From Bacilli bacterium (lineage in GTDB: Bacteria > Bacillota_I > Bacilli_A > RF39 > UBA660), in the NCBI GenBank assembly GCA_022791775.1, contig JAAVZT010000034.1:1-34666 (forward strand): a stretch of 34,666 nt of DNA. Reading direction: 5' to 3'. Every line of letters begins with the position of its first letter. The first letter of the stretch is position 1. Both the position numbers and the translations under genes were made by a program. The notes under the pieces are model-generated. The model was not told where the DNA came from. It saw only the letters and a program-made list of their open reading frames with translations, and did no database searches. Positions 1-7,257 of the stretch are shown here, in pieces.

Positions 1-2
1 AG

Positions 3-929
3 ACAGGTCCCTCAGGGAAAGTATTTCAAATGATTCAATATAATATAGAGGCGTATCCATATCGTCAAAGAGAGTTAGAAAGTGATGGTTCGGATAAAGG
101 GTTATATATGACTTTAGATGATGATGGAAAAAGCTATTATTACCGTGGAAATGTCAACAATAATTATGTGAAATTTGCAGGATTTTACTGGCGAATTATT
201 CGGTTAAATGGGGATGGAAGTGTAAGACTTTTATATGCAGGAGAATCTCCAATATCTTCGGGAATCAATCAATCCATTGAATCACAATTAAAACAATATA
301 ACTTCCAAAAAGATCATCCAGCATATGTAGGATATATGTATGGAAATAATTTGGATACTTATGAGAATGTTACGAAAAATGAAAAAGATAGTACGATAAA
401 AATGGTATTGGATAATTGGTATCAAAGAAACATCGTAGAAAAGGGATATCATGACAAAATCGCGGATAGTATTTTCTGTAATGACCGAGAACTACAAAGT
501 GGAACAGGAGATAATGAATTATCTTGGGTAACCTATAAAGCACATATCAGAAGTCAAGAAAAAAATCCTACATTAATGTGTCATCAACAAAATGATCGCT
601 TTACAACAGGAATAGAAAAAGGAAATGGATCTCTTACTTATCCTGTGGGACTCATTACTTCTGATGAATTAATGTATGCTGGAATAGCATCAGGATTTTT
701 AAATCGTTTAAATTATACTTTTTCTAATCAATCCTATTGGACAATGAGTCCTAGCGTGTACAATAGCGATTCTGCAGCTGCTCAAATGCAATTAATGTCC
801 AATGGAACATTAAATTTTTGGGTTCGTGTCATAGATCAAAACGGTGTGCGTGTCGTATTAAATATAAAAGGAGACAGTAGGATAAGTGGAGGAATTGGTA
901 CAGCAGGAAATCCATTTGTAATAATTTAG
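3..929 (+). CDS. C-terminal part of a surface or pilin-like protein, 5'-truncated by the window edge
   Basis: The reading frame stays open from base 3, with no stop before the first ATG at 30, so the true start lies to the left and only the C-terminal ~308 residues are visible. The visible part holds a globular module with phrases such as GNVNNNYVKFAGFYWRII near residue 40 of the ATG-30 form, and it ends in NGVRVVLNIKGDSRISGGIG...NPFVI. From general knowledge, this combination (FYWRIIRxNGDG..., then a VRxVxNLK...GGxGTxxNP ending) recurs in large exported or prepilin-like proteins of uncultured gut Firmicutes, often as paralogous families. No catalytic motif is recognised. The gene is followed directly by a strong terminator, so it is not co-transcribed with spoIIGA. 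The surface role is an inference; the true N-terminus, which would show a signal peptide or prepilin leader, is outside the window. Confidence 0.7.
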   Translation, partial: TGPSGKVFQMIQYNIEAYPYRQRELESDGSDKGLYMTLDDDGKSYYYRGNVNNNYVKFAGFYWRIIRLNGDGSVRLLYAGESPISSGINQSIESQLKQYNFQKDHPAYVGYMYGNNLDTYENVTKNEKDSTIKMVLDNWYQRNIVEKGYHDKIADSIFCNDRELQSGTGDNELSWVTYKAHIRSQEKNPTLMCHQQNDRFTTGIEKGNGSLTYPVGLITSDELMYAGIASGFLNRLNYTFSNQSYWTMSPSVYNSDSAAAQMQLMSNGTLNFWVRVIDQNGVRVVLNIKGDSRISGGIGTAGNPFVII

Positions 930-930
930 A

Positions 931-970
931 AAGAAGTGAAGAATCGACAGTTTTTTTCACTTCTTTTTTC
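931..970 (+). terminator. Rho-independent terminator after the surface-protein gene
   Basis: A perfect 10-bp stem, AAGAAGTGAA (931-940) with TTCACTTCTT (956-965), is followed by a T run to 969. It begins one base after the upstream stop codon. Confidence 0.85.
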
Positions 971-976
971 TATAAT
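944..976 (+). promoter_or_regulatory. Candidate spoIIGA promoter with long spacer and 0A-like box
   Basis: TATAAT lies at 971-976, just upstream of spoIIGA. The best -35-like hexamer, TCGACA (944-949), is 21 bp away, longer than usual. The B. subtilis spoIIG promoter is known for an over-long spacer of about 22 bp activated by Spo0A~P. The complement of 944-949 reads TGTCGA, six of the seven bases of the 0A core TGTCGAA. The site lies in the loop of the preceding terminator. The match is weak enough to be chance. Confidence 0.35.
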
Positions 977-991
977 CAATGTGGTGATACT

Positions 992-1786
992 ATGACAATC
1001 TATTTAGATTTAATTGCAATTTTAAATTTTGGAATGGATTTTATTTTATTATTCACAGTAAATAATACTTTGAAAAGAAATACCAAATTAAGAAGAATGA
1101 TATTTGGAGGACTATTTGGAAGTTTGACACTTATTTTTTTGTTTTTGCCACTTCACTCTTTTGCTTTATTTTTTTTAAAAATAATCGTCAGTTTTTTAAT
1201 GTGTATCATAACCTTTCAATTTAAAAACTGGCGATATACAATCGAAAATATGATTTATTTTTATATGAGTGGTACAATTCTTGGAGGTTTTCTTTATTAT
1301 CTCAATTTAGAATTTAGCTACAAACATGAAGGTATTGTTTTTTTTCATCACGGCTTATCCATTAACTTTATTTTTTTAATCATAATTTCTCCAATAATAT
1401 TATATATTTACATTAGAAGTCAAAAAAAATTAAAAACACACTACCAACATTATTACAAATTAAATATTTTATTTAAAAATAATCAAACTATTACTGTGAA
1501 TGCTTTTTTAGATACAGGAAATAAATTGATGGATCCTGTTACAAAAAAAGGAATTATTTTAGTGGAAGAAAAATCCTTACGTAAAATAAAAATGCCACAT
1601 GTTATTTATGTTCCTTATCATTCTTTAAACAATCATGGATTACTAAAATGTATCGCCCCGAAAAGTGTTACGCTAGATGGAGTGAGTTCTAAAAATTATT
1701 TAATAGGAATAAGTGAGAAAAAATTTCAAATCAATGGAATCGAATGTATATTAAATTCAAAATGTCTGGAGGATTTACCATGTTAA
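992..1786 (+). CDS. spoIIGA: SpoIIGA, sporulation pro-sigma-E processing aspartic peptidase
   Basis: This is the membrane-embedded protease that cuts the pro-sequence from sigma-E in the mother cell after a signal from the forespore (SpoIIR in the known system). The N-terminal ~140 residues form several hydrophobic segments (about 5-25, 35-75, 88-105, 118-142), matching the five-span membrane domain. The C-terminal half is the protease domain with the aspartic-protease signature LDTGNKLMDP; Asp174-Thr-Gly is the expected catalytic site. The later stretch VPYHSLNNHGLL and KSVTLDG also fits the family. Length (264 aa) is slightly below the usual ~300. The ATG has GTGGTGAT just upstream. The 3' end overlaps the sigE start by 7 bp, implying translational coupling of protease and substrate. 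Confidence 0.93.
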   Translation: MTIYLDLIAILNFGMDFILLFTVNNTLKRNTKLRRMIFGGLFGSLTLIFLFLPLHSFALFFLKIIVSFLMCIITFQFKNWRYTIENMIYFYMSGTILGGFLYYLNLEFSYKHEGIVFFHHGLSINFIFLIIISPIILYIYIRSQKKLKTHYQHYYKLNILFKNNQTITVNAFLDTGNKLMDPVTKKGIILVEEKSLRKIKMPHVIYVPYHSLNNHGLLKCIAPKSVTLDGVSSKNYLIGISEKKFQINGIECILNSKCLEDLPC

Positions 1787-2463
1787 GAAAAATATTAGAG
1801 TGGTTACGTTCAAAGTATAATGAATGTTTTTTTGTAGGAAGTACCGATAAATTACCACCCCCATTAAGTAAAGAGAAAGAATTAGAATGTTTAGTTAAAT
1901 TAAGTCAAGGCGATGAAGAAGCTAGAAATATTTTAATTGAACATAATTTAAGGTTAGTAGTTTTTCTAGCCAAAAAATATGAAAATACAGGATATGATGT
2001 AGAAGATTTAGTAAGTATTGGGTCCATTGGACTAATTAAAGGAATTAATACTTACAAAATAGATAAAAACATCAAATTAGCTACTTATGCCTCTCGTTGC
2101 ATAGCAAATGAAATATTAATGTTTTTAAGAAAAAACAAAAAAAGAAAAGGTGAAGTATCATTTGAAGACGCATTAAACTATGATGCAGAGGGCAACGAAT
2201 TACATTTAGAAGATATTCTCGGAACGGACGAAGATTTAGTTAGCAAAGAATTTGAAAGTAATCAAGAAAAAAGAATCTTATCGAGTGAAATAAACAAATT
2301 AAATCCCCGTGATAAACAAATTATGGTTTTAAGATATGGTCTAAATAATACAGAAGAATATACCCAAAAAGAAGTTGCTGAAATGCTAGGGATTAGTCAA
2401 TCCTATATTTCTAGAATTGAAAAAAAAGTTATCAAAAATTTAAAAAATTTATTAAAAATATAA
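1780..2463 (+). CDS. sigE: RNA polymerase sporulation sigma factor sigma-E (pro-form)
   Basis: This is the mother-cell sigma factor, made as an inactive precursor. The start chosen is ATG 1780, 6 nt after a TGGAGGA ribosome-binding site; an in-frame ATG at 1744 lies inside spoIIGA and lacks a good site. The product has 227 residues. Residues 1-~20 (MLRKILEWLRSKYNECFF) form the amphipathic pro-sequence, and the following VGSTDKLPPPLS matches the conserved junction after the SpoIIGA cut. Region 2 contains EHNLRLVVFLAKKYENTG, DLVSIGSIGLIKGI and KLATYASRCIANEI; region 4 ends in TQKEVAEMLGISQSYISRIEKK, a helix-turn-helix. Adjacent spoIIGA upstream and sigG downstream make the assignment secure. 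Confidence 0.97.
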   Translation: MLRKILEWLRSKYNECFFVGSTDKLPPPLSKEKELECLVKLSQGDEEARNILIEHNLRLVVFLAKKYENTGYDVEDLVSIGSIGLIKGINTYKIDKNIKLATYASRCIANEILMFLRKNKKRKGEVSFEDALNYDAEGNELHLEDILGTDEDLVSKEFESNQEKRILSSEINKLNPRDKQIMVLRYGLNNTEEYTQKEVAEMLGISQSYISRIEKKVIKNLKNLLKI

Positions 2464-2486
2464 AAAAAGATATTTTATTGAATAAA

Positions 2487-2527
2487 AAAAGTTCCTTTTA
2501 AGCAATAACTACTTGAAAGGAACTTTT
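2487..2527 (+). promoter_or_regulatory. Hairpin sequestering the sigG ribosome-binding site
   Basis: Bases 2487-2502 (AAAAGTTCCTTTTAAG) pair with 2512-2527 (CTTGAAAGGAACTTTT): 16 base pairs with a single G-U wobble and a 9-nt loop. The right arm contains AAAGGAAC, the only plausible Shine-Dalgarno sequence for sigG, and ends 3 nt before its ATG at 2531. The downstream T run is only four bases, so this is a poor plus-strand terminator and a good translational lock. Confidence 0.8.
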
Positions 2528-2530
2528 AAA

Positions 2531-3307
2531 ATGGCAAAATATAAAGTAGAAATTACAGGTTTAAATACCAATCATATTAAAGTATTAAAAAGTGAAGAGA
2601 ATTTAGTATTGTTTCAAAAATATCAGCAAGGAGATTTAAGTGCAAAAGAAGAATTGATTAATGGAAATTTAAAATTAGTGTTAAGTATTTTAAAAAAATT
2701 TAATAACACAAAATATAATATGGACGACCTATTTCAGGTAGGTGTAATTGGACTTATAAAAGCAATTGATAATTTTGATTTATCCTATAACTTAAAATTA
2801 AGTACCTATGCTTGTCCATTAATTTTAGGAGAAATTAAACGTTATATTCGAGATAATACGAGTGTCAGAGTAAGTAGAAGCATTAAAGATATTGCTTATC
2901 AAATATTACGCTATAAAGATGAATATGTAAACGAATATGGAGAAGAACCCACAAATCATCAGATCGCGAAAGCATTAGACTTAGAAGAATATAAAATATC
3001 TTATGCTCTAGATTCTTTGCGGGATCCTGTTAGTATCTTTGAACCAATTTATAATGATGGTGGAGATACCATTTATTTGCTCGATCAACTGGCAGATACA
3101 AAAGAAAAAAATAAAGACCAAGATATGATTATTTCTTTAAATCGTGCCATTCAAAAATTAAAAGAACGAGAACGAAATATTTTAAGAGAACGTTTTATTA
3201 TAGGTAAAACACAAATGGAAATTGCAAAAAGGCTAAATATTAGTCAAGCCCAAGTATCTAGAATTGAAAAAAGTGCCATAACGAATGTCCGAAAACTCAT
3301 CAAATAA
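2531..3307 (+). CDS. sigG: RNA polymerase sporulation sigma factor sigma-G (forespore)
   Basis: This is the late forespore sigma factor. The start is ATG 2531, giving 258 residues that begin MAKYKVEITGLNTNHIKVL, matching the KVEI-G-(D/N)T N-terminus typical of sigma-G. Region 2 shows NGNLKLVLSILKKFNN, DDLFQVGVIGLIKAIDNFDLS and STYACPLILGEIKRYIRD followed by VRVSRS. Region 3 carries DPVSIFEPIYNDGGD, a hallmark of sigma-F/G proteins. Region 4 ends GKTQMEIAKRLNISQAQVSRIEKSA. An upstream TTG (2513) could extend the frame but lies inside the ribosome-binding-site hairpin. The gene sits 67 nt after sigE, the conserved Firmicute arrangement; its own forespore promoter (expected sigma-F type) could not be identified with confidence. 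Confidence 0.96.
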   Translation: MAKYKVEITGLNTNHIKVLKSEENLVLFQKYQQGDLSAKEELINGNLKLVLSILKKFNNTKYNMDDLFQVGVIGLIKAIDNFDLSYNLKLSTYACPLILGEIKRYIRDNTSVRVSRSIKDIAYQILRYKDEYVNEYGEEPTNHQIAKALDLEEYKISYALDSLRDPVSIFEPIYNDGGDTIYLLDQLADTKEKNKDQDMIISLNRAIQKLKERERNILRERFIIGKTQMEIAKRLNISQAQVSRIEKSAITNVRKLIK

Positions 3308-3340
3308 AAGTTCTCTCATATAATTTGTAGAGGTGGTCTT

Positions 3341-3562
3341 GTGCGTTTAGCAGATTTGCAAAGAAAAGATGTAGTGAGTATGAATGACGGAAGAAGATTA
3401 GGACGCATCATTGATGTGGAAATGAGTGAGACAGGTCATATAGAATATCTAGTGGTAGAACCAAAACGTTTTTTTCGTTTTTTTTCAAGCAATGATGAAA
3501 CAACAGTTATTTTTACGCAAATTAAAAAAATTGGAGAAGACGTAATCTTGGTAGATTTATGA
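3341..3562 (+). CDS. ylmC: YlmC/YmxH-family sporulation PRC-barrel protein
   Basis: A 73-residue protein consisting of one PRC-barrel-like fold: LADLQRKDVVSMNDGRRLGRIIDVEM (strands around residues 3-28), then EYLVVEPKRFFRFFSS and a final strand pair ending EDVILVDL. The family is found in endospore formers next to sigG; its molecular function is not established. The start is GTG 3341 preceded by AGAGGTGG at good spacing; no upstream ATG fits. CATATAAT at 3317-3324 could be a -10 element, but no matching -35 is visible. The position after sigG matches B. subtilis order, with the intervening ylmA absent. Confidence 0.85.
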   Translation: MRLADLQRKDVVSMNDGRRLGRIIDVEMSETGHIEYLVVEPKRFFRFFSSNDETTVIFTQIKKIGEDVILVDL

Positions 3563-3570
3563 AAAAAATA

Positions 3571-3579
3571 TGTTATAAT
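3571..3579 (+). promoter_or_regulatory. Extended -10 promoter element for lspA
   Basis: TGTTATAAT (TGn plus a perfect TATAAT at 3574-3579) lies 18 nt before the lspA start, just after the ylmC stop. No convincing -35 at 16-18 bp, as tolerated by extended -10 promoters. Confidence 0.5.
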
Positions 3580-3596
3580 ACCAAAGAGGTTATTTT

Positions 3597-4067
3597 ATGA
3601 ATCGAAAAATTTTAATGGTAGCAGCCATTACATTAATTTTAGATCAAATATCAAAAGTATGCATCGAAATGTTTTTTCATTTAGAACAAGAAGTTATATG
3701 GATAGAAAACTTCTTTTCCATTCATTACATCAATAATTATGGAGCAGCTTGGAGCATTTTAAATAATCGAATATCAACTATCATTTTACTGAGTTTGATC
3801 GCTTTAGTGATTTTATATCGTTATATGTATTTGTTTCGTTTGAATACCCGAAATAATATTGCATTTGGTCTTTTAGTCGGAGGTTTAGTAGGGAATTTGA
3901 TGGATCGGTGGTTATTCGGATATGTACGAGATTTTTTAGATTTTAAAATAATGGGATATGATTATCCAATTTTCAATATTGCAGATACTGCAATCGTAAT
4001 AGGAACCGTGTTACTCATTTATGCAATTATAAAAGGAGAAGATCAACATGAAAATGTGGAAAGTTGA
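3597..4067 (+). CDS. lspA: Lipoprotein signal peptidase (signal peptidase II)
   Basis: An integral membrane aspartic peptidase that removes signal peptides from prolipoproteins. Its 156 residues contain four hydrophobic spans (about 4-20, 60-80, 88-105, 125-146). Conserved blocks are LDQISK (15-20), NNYGAAWSIL (46-55), GGLVGNLMDR (95-104), VRDFLDF (110-116) and YPIFNIADTAI (123-133). The catalytic pair is expected to be Asp112 and Asp130. Family length and motif spacing are normal. The ATG has AGAGGTT upstream. Its 3' end overlaps the next gene by 20 bp. The lspA-rluD pairing is conserved widely in Firmicutes, where ileS usually precedes; here ileS is about 23 kb away. Confidence 0.97.
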   Translation: MNRKILMVAAITLILDQISKVCIEMFFHLEQEVIWIENFFSIHYINNYGAAWSILNNRISTIILLSLIALVILYRYMYLFRLNTRNNIAFGLLVGGLVGNLMDRWLFGYVRDFLDFKIMGYDYPIFNIADTAIVIGTVLLIYAIIKGEDQHENVES

Positions 4068-4959
4068 AGATTCGAACGCACGAATTGATAAATATTTACA
4101 AGAACATAGTGAATATTCGCGAAGCCAAATTGAAAAAATGATAGATCAAAATTGTTTTACCGTTAACGATAAACCAATTAAAAGCAGTTACAAAGTAAAA
4201 GAACAAGATGAAATCAAAATGATAAAAGATTTTGATTTTAAAACGGATATAAAACCAACTAAAATGCCTTTAAATATCCTATATGAAGATCAAGATATTA
4301 TCATAGTAGATAAACCAAGCGGATTAGTTGTCCATCCAGGAAGTGGTAATTATGACAATACATTAGCAAACGGTTTGTTATATTATACTCAAACTTTAAG
4401 TAATGTAAATGGGGAAGAAAGACCTGGGATAGTCCATCGAATTGATAAAGATACAAGTGGCTTATTATTAATTGCTAAAACCAATGAAGCACATCAAATA
4501 TTAGCAGAAGATTTTAAAAGCAAACGGATTATTCGAGAATATATTGCTTTAATAGAAGGAGAATTTAAAAATAAGCATGCCATTATAGATGCTCCGATTG
4601 GAAGAGACGAACAAAATCGAAAACAGATGACAGTTACCGCCAAAAATTCAAAGCAAGCAATTACGCATTTAACCGTTTTAAAACGTTATCGAAATTATAC
4701 ATTAGTAAAACTACAGTTAGAAACAGGAAGAACGCATCAAATAAGAGTTCACATGAAATATATTGGCTATCCAGTTTTTAATGATCCAGTTTATAACAAT
4801 AAAAAATGTACCGAATTTGGCCAATTTCTTCATTCCTATTCTATGAAATTTGTACATCCTATTACAAAAAAAGAACTACAGTTTACGAGCGATTTACCAA
4901 AAGAATTTACTGACTTTTTAGATACTTTGGAAGAATGGAATAATAAAATAAAAGAATAA
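4048..4959 (+). CDS. rluD: RluD-type 23S rRNA pseudouridine synthase
   Basis: Converts uridines of 23S rRNA to pseudouridine. The 303 residues start with an S4 RNA-binding domain (about 11-60: ARIDKYLQEHSEYSRSQIEKMI), followed by the RluA/C/D catalytic domain. The signature GIVHRIDKDTSGLLLIAK lies at residues 127-144, with catalytic Asp133. Further family blocks are IVDKPSGLVVHPG (86-98) and LETGRTHQIRVHMKYIGYPV. The ATG at 4048 has AAGGAGAA 8 nt upstream, inside lspA, so the two are translationally coupled. It is the YlyB-type synthase next to lspA; the exact target uridines cannot be told from sequence. Its last 42 bp overlap convergently with the small membrane gene on the other strand. 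Confidence 0.93.
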   Translation: MKMWKVEDSNARIDKYLQEHSEYSRSQIEKMIDQNCFTVNDKPIKSSYKVKEQDEIKMIKDFDFKTDIKPTKMPLNILYEDQDIIIVDKPSGLVVHPGSGNYDNTLANGLLYYTQTLSNVNGEERPGIVHRIDKDTSGLLLIAKTNEAHQILAEDFKSKRIIREYIALIEGEFKNKHAIIDAPIGRDEQNRKQMTVTAKNSKQAITHLTVLKRYRNYTLVKLQLETGRTHQIRVHMKYIGYPVFNDPVYNNKKCTEFGQFLHSYSMKFVHPITKKELQFTSDLPKEFTDFLDTLEEWNNKIKE

Positions 4960-5250
4960 GAATAATTGACAAAATAAATAGGGAAGTAAGAAAAGAACAA
5001 AATTTGTTTTTTCTTTTTTTAATTGGAAGAAAAAGTGCCAACCAAATAAATTTTGAAATAAAATAGAAAAAAAGATAAAATAAAGATTAGGAAGAAAAAA
5101 ATAAAAAATAATACAACCAAACAATAAAATTCCCAAAGATAAAATAAAAAAAACAAAATCGGACGTTAATCTAGTCTTATGTTTAATTTTAAAAATAGGA
5201 TAAAATAATAAGAAATAACAAAAAATAGTAATTCCAAGGAAAAAATCCAT
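4918..5250 (-). CDS. Small hypothetical membrane protein (110 aa)
   Basis: No family is recognised. A longer open frame extends to 5544 but would overlap the rhomboid gene. The start chosen is the ATG at 5250 (minus strand), preceded at 7-8 nt by an excellent GAGGAGGAG ribosome-binding site. The product begins MDFFLGITIFCYFLLFYPIF and is almost entirely hydrophobic, with three or four spans separated by short basic loops (KIKHKTR around residue 23; QLKKEKTN past the middle). Phe and Ile/Leu dominate. It is divergent from the rhomboid gene (66 bp between starts) and convergent with rluD, overlapping its end by 42 bp. The strong ribosome-binding site is the main reason to believe it; the AT-rich, Phe-heavy composition could also arise from opposite-strand A tracts. 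Confidence 0.55.
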   Translation of the reverse strand: MDFFLGITIFCYFLLFYPIFKIKHKTRLTSDFVFFILSLGILLFGCIIFYFFLPNLYFIFFSILFQNLFGWHFFFQLKKEKTNFVLFLLPYLFCQLFLFFYFIIPFFQSI

Positions 5251-5316
5251 TTTTCTCCTCCTCTTTACTAATTGTATGAAATGTATTAAAATATTAGTAC
5301 TGATAGGAGGCCATCT

Positions 5317-6468
5317 ATGAGTACTGTAATTATGAATAATAAAGATGAAATTATCATGCGTTTGGTTCATTATTTTGTAACCGAAAAAAATTATACGCCG
5401 ATTGTAGTAAATGGAGTTAAGGATGAAATATGGTTGGAAAATCAAGAAGGACCATACAAGATTATTCGTATTAATGCCAATTATATTCATAATGAAGAAC
5501 AATATCGATTTGATGTTTTTAAAATCCGTAATGTAATGCGTCAAATAAAAAGAAAAACAGTTTCTTTTTCTATGAATACCTTAAATATCTTATTAGATGT
5601 CAACGATGGATTGAAAATTCCCACAGAAAAACATATAGATTCGGTAATTGTAAAAAATTTGAAGGAAGCCAAGAAAAAATTAAAAAACGATGACTTTCCA
5701 GATATTGATCAAAAATTATTAGAAGAAACTACTGGTATGGATTTGATATTAAATGTTACCAAAGATATTAATGAAAAAACTGCCAAAGAAAACAAAGTTT
5801 ATGAAAGTACATTTAAACCAAAAAAAATTGTTATTACCAATATATTAATCTTGATATGTATTGTTATATTCTTTTTAACTTTTATTGGTTCTAGAGGAAA
5901 ATTAGATTCGTTGTCATTATTAAAATATGGTGCAAATTATGCTCCCTTAATAGAATCTGGAGGAATTCAAATCTTCCGTTTAATTACAAGTGCTTTTTTA
6001 CATGGGGGGATTGCTCACTTATTATTTAATATGTATTCTTTATTTATCATAGGAACCCAAATTGAAAACTATGTAGGAAAATCAAAATTTTTATTCATTT
6101 ATATAATTAGTGCAATAAGTGGAAACTTAATGTCTTGTATTTTTAGTAGCAATAGTGTAAGTGTTGGAGCATCTGGTGCAATTTTTGGATTACTTGGAGC
6201 TTTACTTTATTTCGGATACCATTATCGTCTTTATTTAGGGAGTGTTTTAAAAAATCAAATTATCCCTTTAATTTTATTAAATTTATTATTAGGTTTTATG
6301 CTAGTAGGAGTCGATAATGCGGCGCATATTGGAGGTCTAATTGGAGGGTATTTATCAATGATGGCTTGTGGAGTAAATGGCAAATCCGATCAAATAGAAA
6401 AAATAAATGGATCGATTGTATTATCCATTTATCTTGTATTTTTAACATATGTTATATTCTTTCATTAA
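5317..6468 (+). CDS. Rhomboid family intramembrane serine protease
   Basis: Cleaves membrane-protein substrates inside the bilayer. The 383 residues comprise a soluble N-terminal domain (about 1-170, resembling the extension of GluP/YqgP-type rhomboids) and then a six- to seven-span membrane domain. Motifs are FRLITSAFLHGGIAHLLFNM, the catalytic Ser in GASGAIFGLLGA (Ser286) and the catalytic His in DNAAHIGGLIGGY (His337). The ATG at 5317 follows GATAGGAGG. It stands alone, ending in a terminator shared with convergent lexA. In B. subtilis GluP acts in membrane-protein quality control and Mg/Mn transporter turnover; the substrate here is unknown. Confidence 0.93.
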   Translation: MSTVIMNNKDEIIMRLVHYFVTEKNYTPIVVNGVKDEIWLENQEGPYKIIRINANYIHNEEQYRFDVFKIRNVMRQIKRKTVSFSMNTLNILLDVNDGLKIPTEKHIDSVIVKNLKEAKKKLKNDDFPDIDQKLLEETTGMDLILNVTKDINEKTAKENKVYESTFKPKKIVITNILILICIVIFFLTFIGSRGKLDSLSLLKYGANYAPLIESGGIQIFRLITSAFLHGGIAHLLFNMYSLFIIGTQIENYVGKSKFLFIYIISAISGNLMSCIFSSNSVSVGASGAIFGLLGALLYFGYHYRLYLGSVLKNQIIPLILLNLLLGFMLVGVDNAAHIGGLIGGYLSMMACGVNGKSDQIEKINGSIVLSIYLVFLTYVIFFH

Positions 6469-6497
6469 AAAACGTTCAAAATTTGAGCGTTTTTTTT
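6467..6497. terminator. Bidirectional terminator between the rhomboid gene and lexA
   Basis: AAAAACGTTCAAA pairs with TTTGAGCGTTTTT (one G-U) around a very short loop. T runs flank it on both strands, so it can end transcription from the rhomboid gene (+) and lexA (-). Confidence 0.75.
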
Positions 6498-6503
6498 GAA
6501 TTA

Positions 6504-7136
6504 TTAAAATTTTCGATATAAACCAATTGCTTTTCCTAAAATGGTAATATTTTGAAAAATAAAAGGTTCCATCGTATCATTTTCTGGTTGTAAGCGAATA
6601 TGGTCTTTTTCTTTATAAAAGGTTTTTAGCGTAACTTCATTTTCATCTGTTAAGGCTACTACAATATCCCCATTTCGAGCAGTGTTTTGCTTTTGAACAA
6701 TAACATAATCGCCATCATATATTCCAGCATTAATCATCGATTCTCCACTAACTTCTAAAGTAAAAATTGTTTCTTGACGTGGAATTAATGAGGCAGGTAT
6801 ATCGAAAAATTCATTGGGCCGCTCAATAGCTTCAATCGGATTTCCAGCCGTTATTTTTCCTAATAGTGGAACTTTAATTACATCTTCGTTTGTTTCTTCA
6901 TATTCATTTTCAACTAATATTTCAATGGTACGAAATTTATTACTAGAAGTTTTAATTACTCCAGCTTCTTCTAATTTTTTAACATGGGTATGAACCGTAG
7001 CTGGGCTCGATAAACCTAATCCCGCTCCAATTTCTCGTATTGCAGGAGGGTACCCATGCTGTGCAGTATATTTTTTGATATAATCTAATACTTCGCTTTG
7101 CTTCTTTGTTAAGGTATTTTCAAACTCTTTCGCCAT
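6504..7136 (-). CDS. lexA: LexA, SOS-response repressor
   Basis: Repressor of DNA-damage genes, inactivated by RecA-stimulated self-cleavage. The 210 residues comprise an N-terminal winged-helix DNA-binding domain (about 1-70: LTKKQSEVLDYIKKY, GYPPAIREIGAGLGLSSPATVHTHVKKLEEAG) and a C-terminal S24 peptidase domain. The scissile bond is Ala97-Gly98 (KITAGNP), with catalytic Ser133 (VSGESM) and Lys171 (VTLKTF). TTGGAGGAAAAG upstream of the ATG is a strong ribosome-binding site. Its promoter overlaps a degenerate LexA box, implying autoregulation. Divergent transcription from an SOS-controlled small gene matches the lexA-yneA layout of Bacillus. Confidence 0.98.
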   Translation of the reverse strand: MAKEFENTLTKKQSEVLDYIKKYTAQHGYPPAIREIGAGLGLSSPATVHTHVKKLEEAGVIKTSSNKFRTIEILVENEYEETNEDVIKVPLLGKITAGNPIEAIERPNEFFDIPASLIPRQETIFTLEVSGESMINAGIYDGDYVIVQKQNTARNGDIVVALTDENEVTLKTFYKEKDHIRLQPENDTMEPFIFQNITILGKAIGLYRKF

Positions 7137-7156
7137 TTTTCTTTTCCTCCAATATC

Positions 7157-7185
7157 ATCTTAACATACGAAAAATCAGATGTCAA
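7157..7185 (-). promoter_or_regulatory. lexA promoter
   Basis: On the minus strand, TTGACA (7180-7185) and TAAGAT (7157-7162) are separated by exactly 17 bp, 21 bp upstream of the lexA start codon. Confidence 0.85.
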
Positions 7186-7196
7186 ACATTTGTTCA
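7183..7196. promoter_or_regulatory. Degenerate LexA box at the lexA -35
   Basis: CAAACATTTGTTCA resembles the Gram-positive SOS box CGAACNNNNGTTCG, with one intact half site (GTTC) and an A for G at each outer position. It overlaps the -35 of lexA, a position suited to weak autorepression. Confidence 0.65.
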
Positions 7197-7204
7197 AAAA
7201 ACTC

Positions 7205-7233
7205 TTGACACGAAACTATGTTCGTTTTATAAT
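7205..7233 (+). promoter_or_regulatory. SOS promoter with LexA box filling the spacer
   Basis: Consensus TTGACA (7205-7210), 17 bp, consensus TATAAT (7228-7233). The spacer begins with the SOS box CGAAACTATGTTCG (7211-7224), one base from the CGAAC...GTTCG consensus. Bound LexA would cover the core promoter. Confidence 0.9.
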
Positions 7234-7257
7234 TAAGTTCAGAAAGAGGGAGTAAAT

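Noticed and set aside
5251-5544. N-terminal extension of the minus-strand membrane gene
   Set aside because: It would overlap the rhomboid gene start and pass through its ribosome-binding site; the ATG at 5250 has an excellent site of its own.
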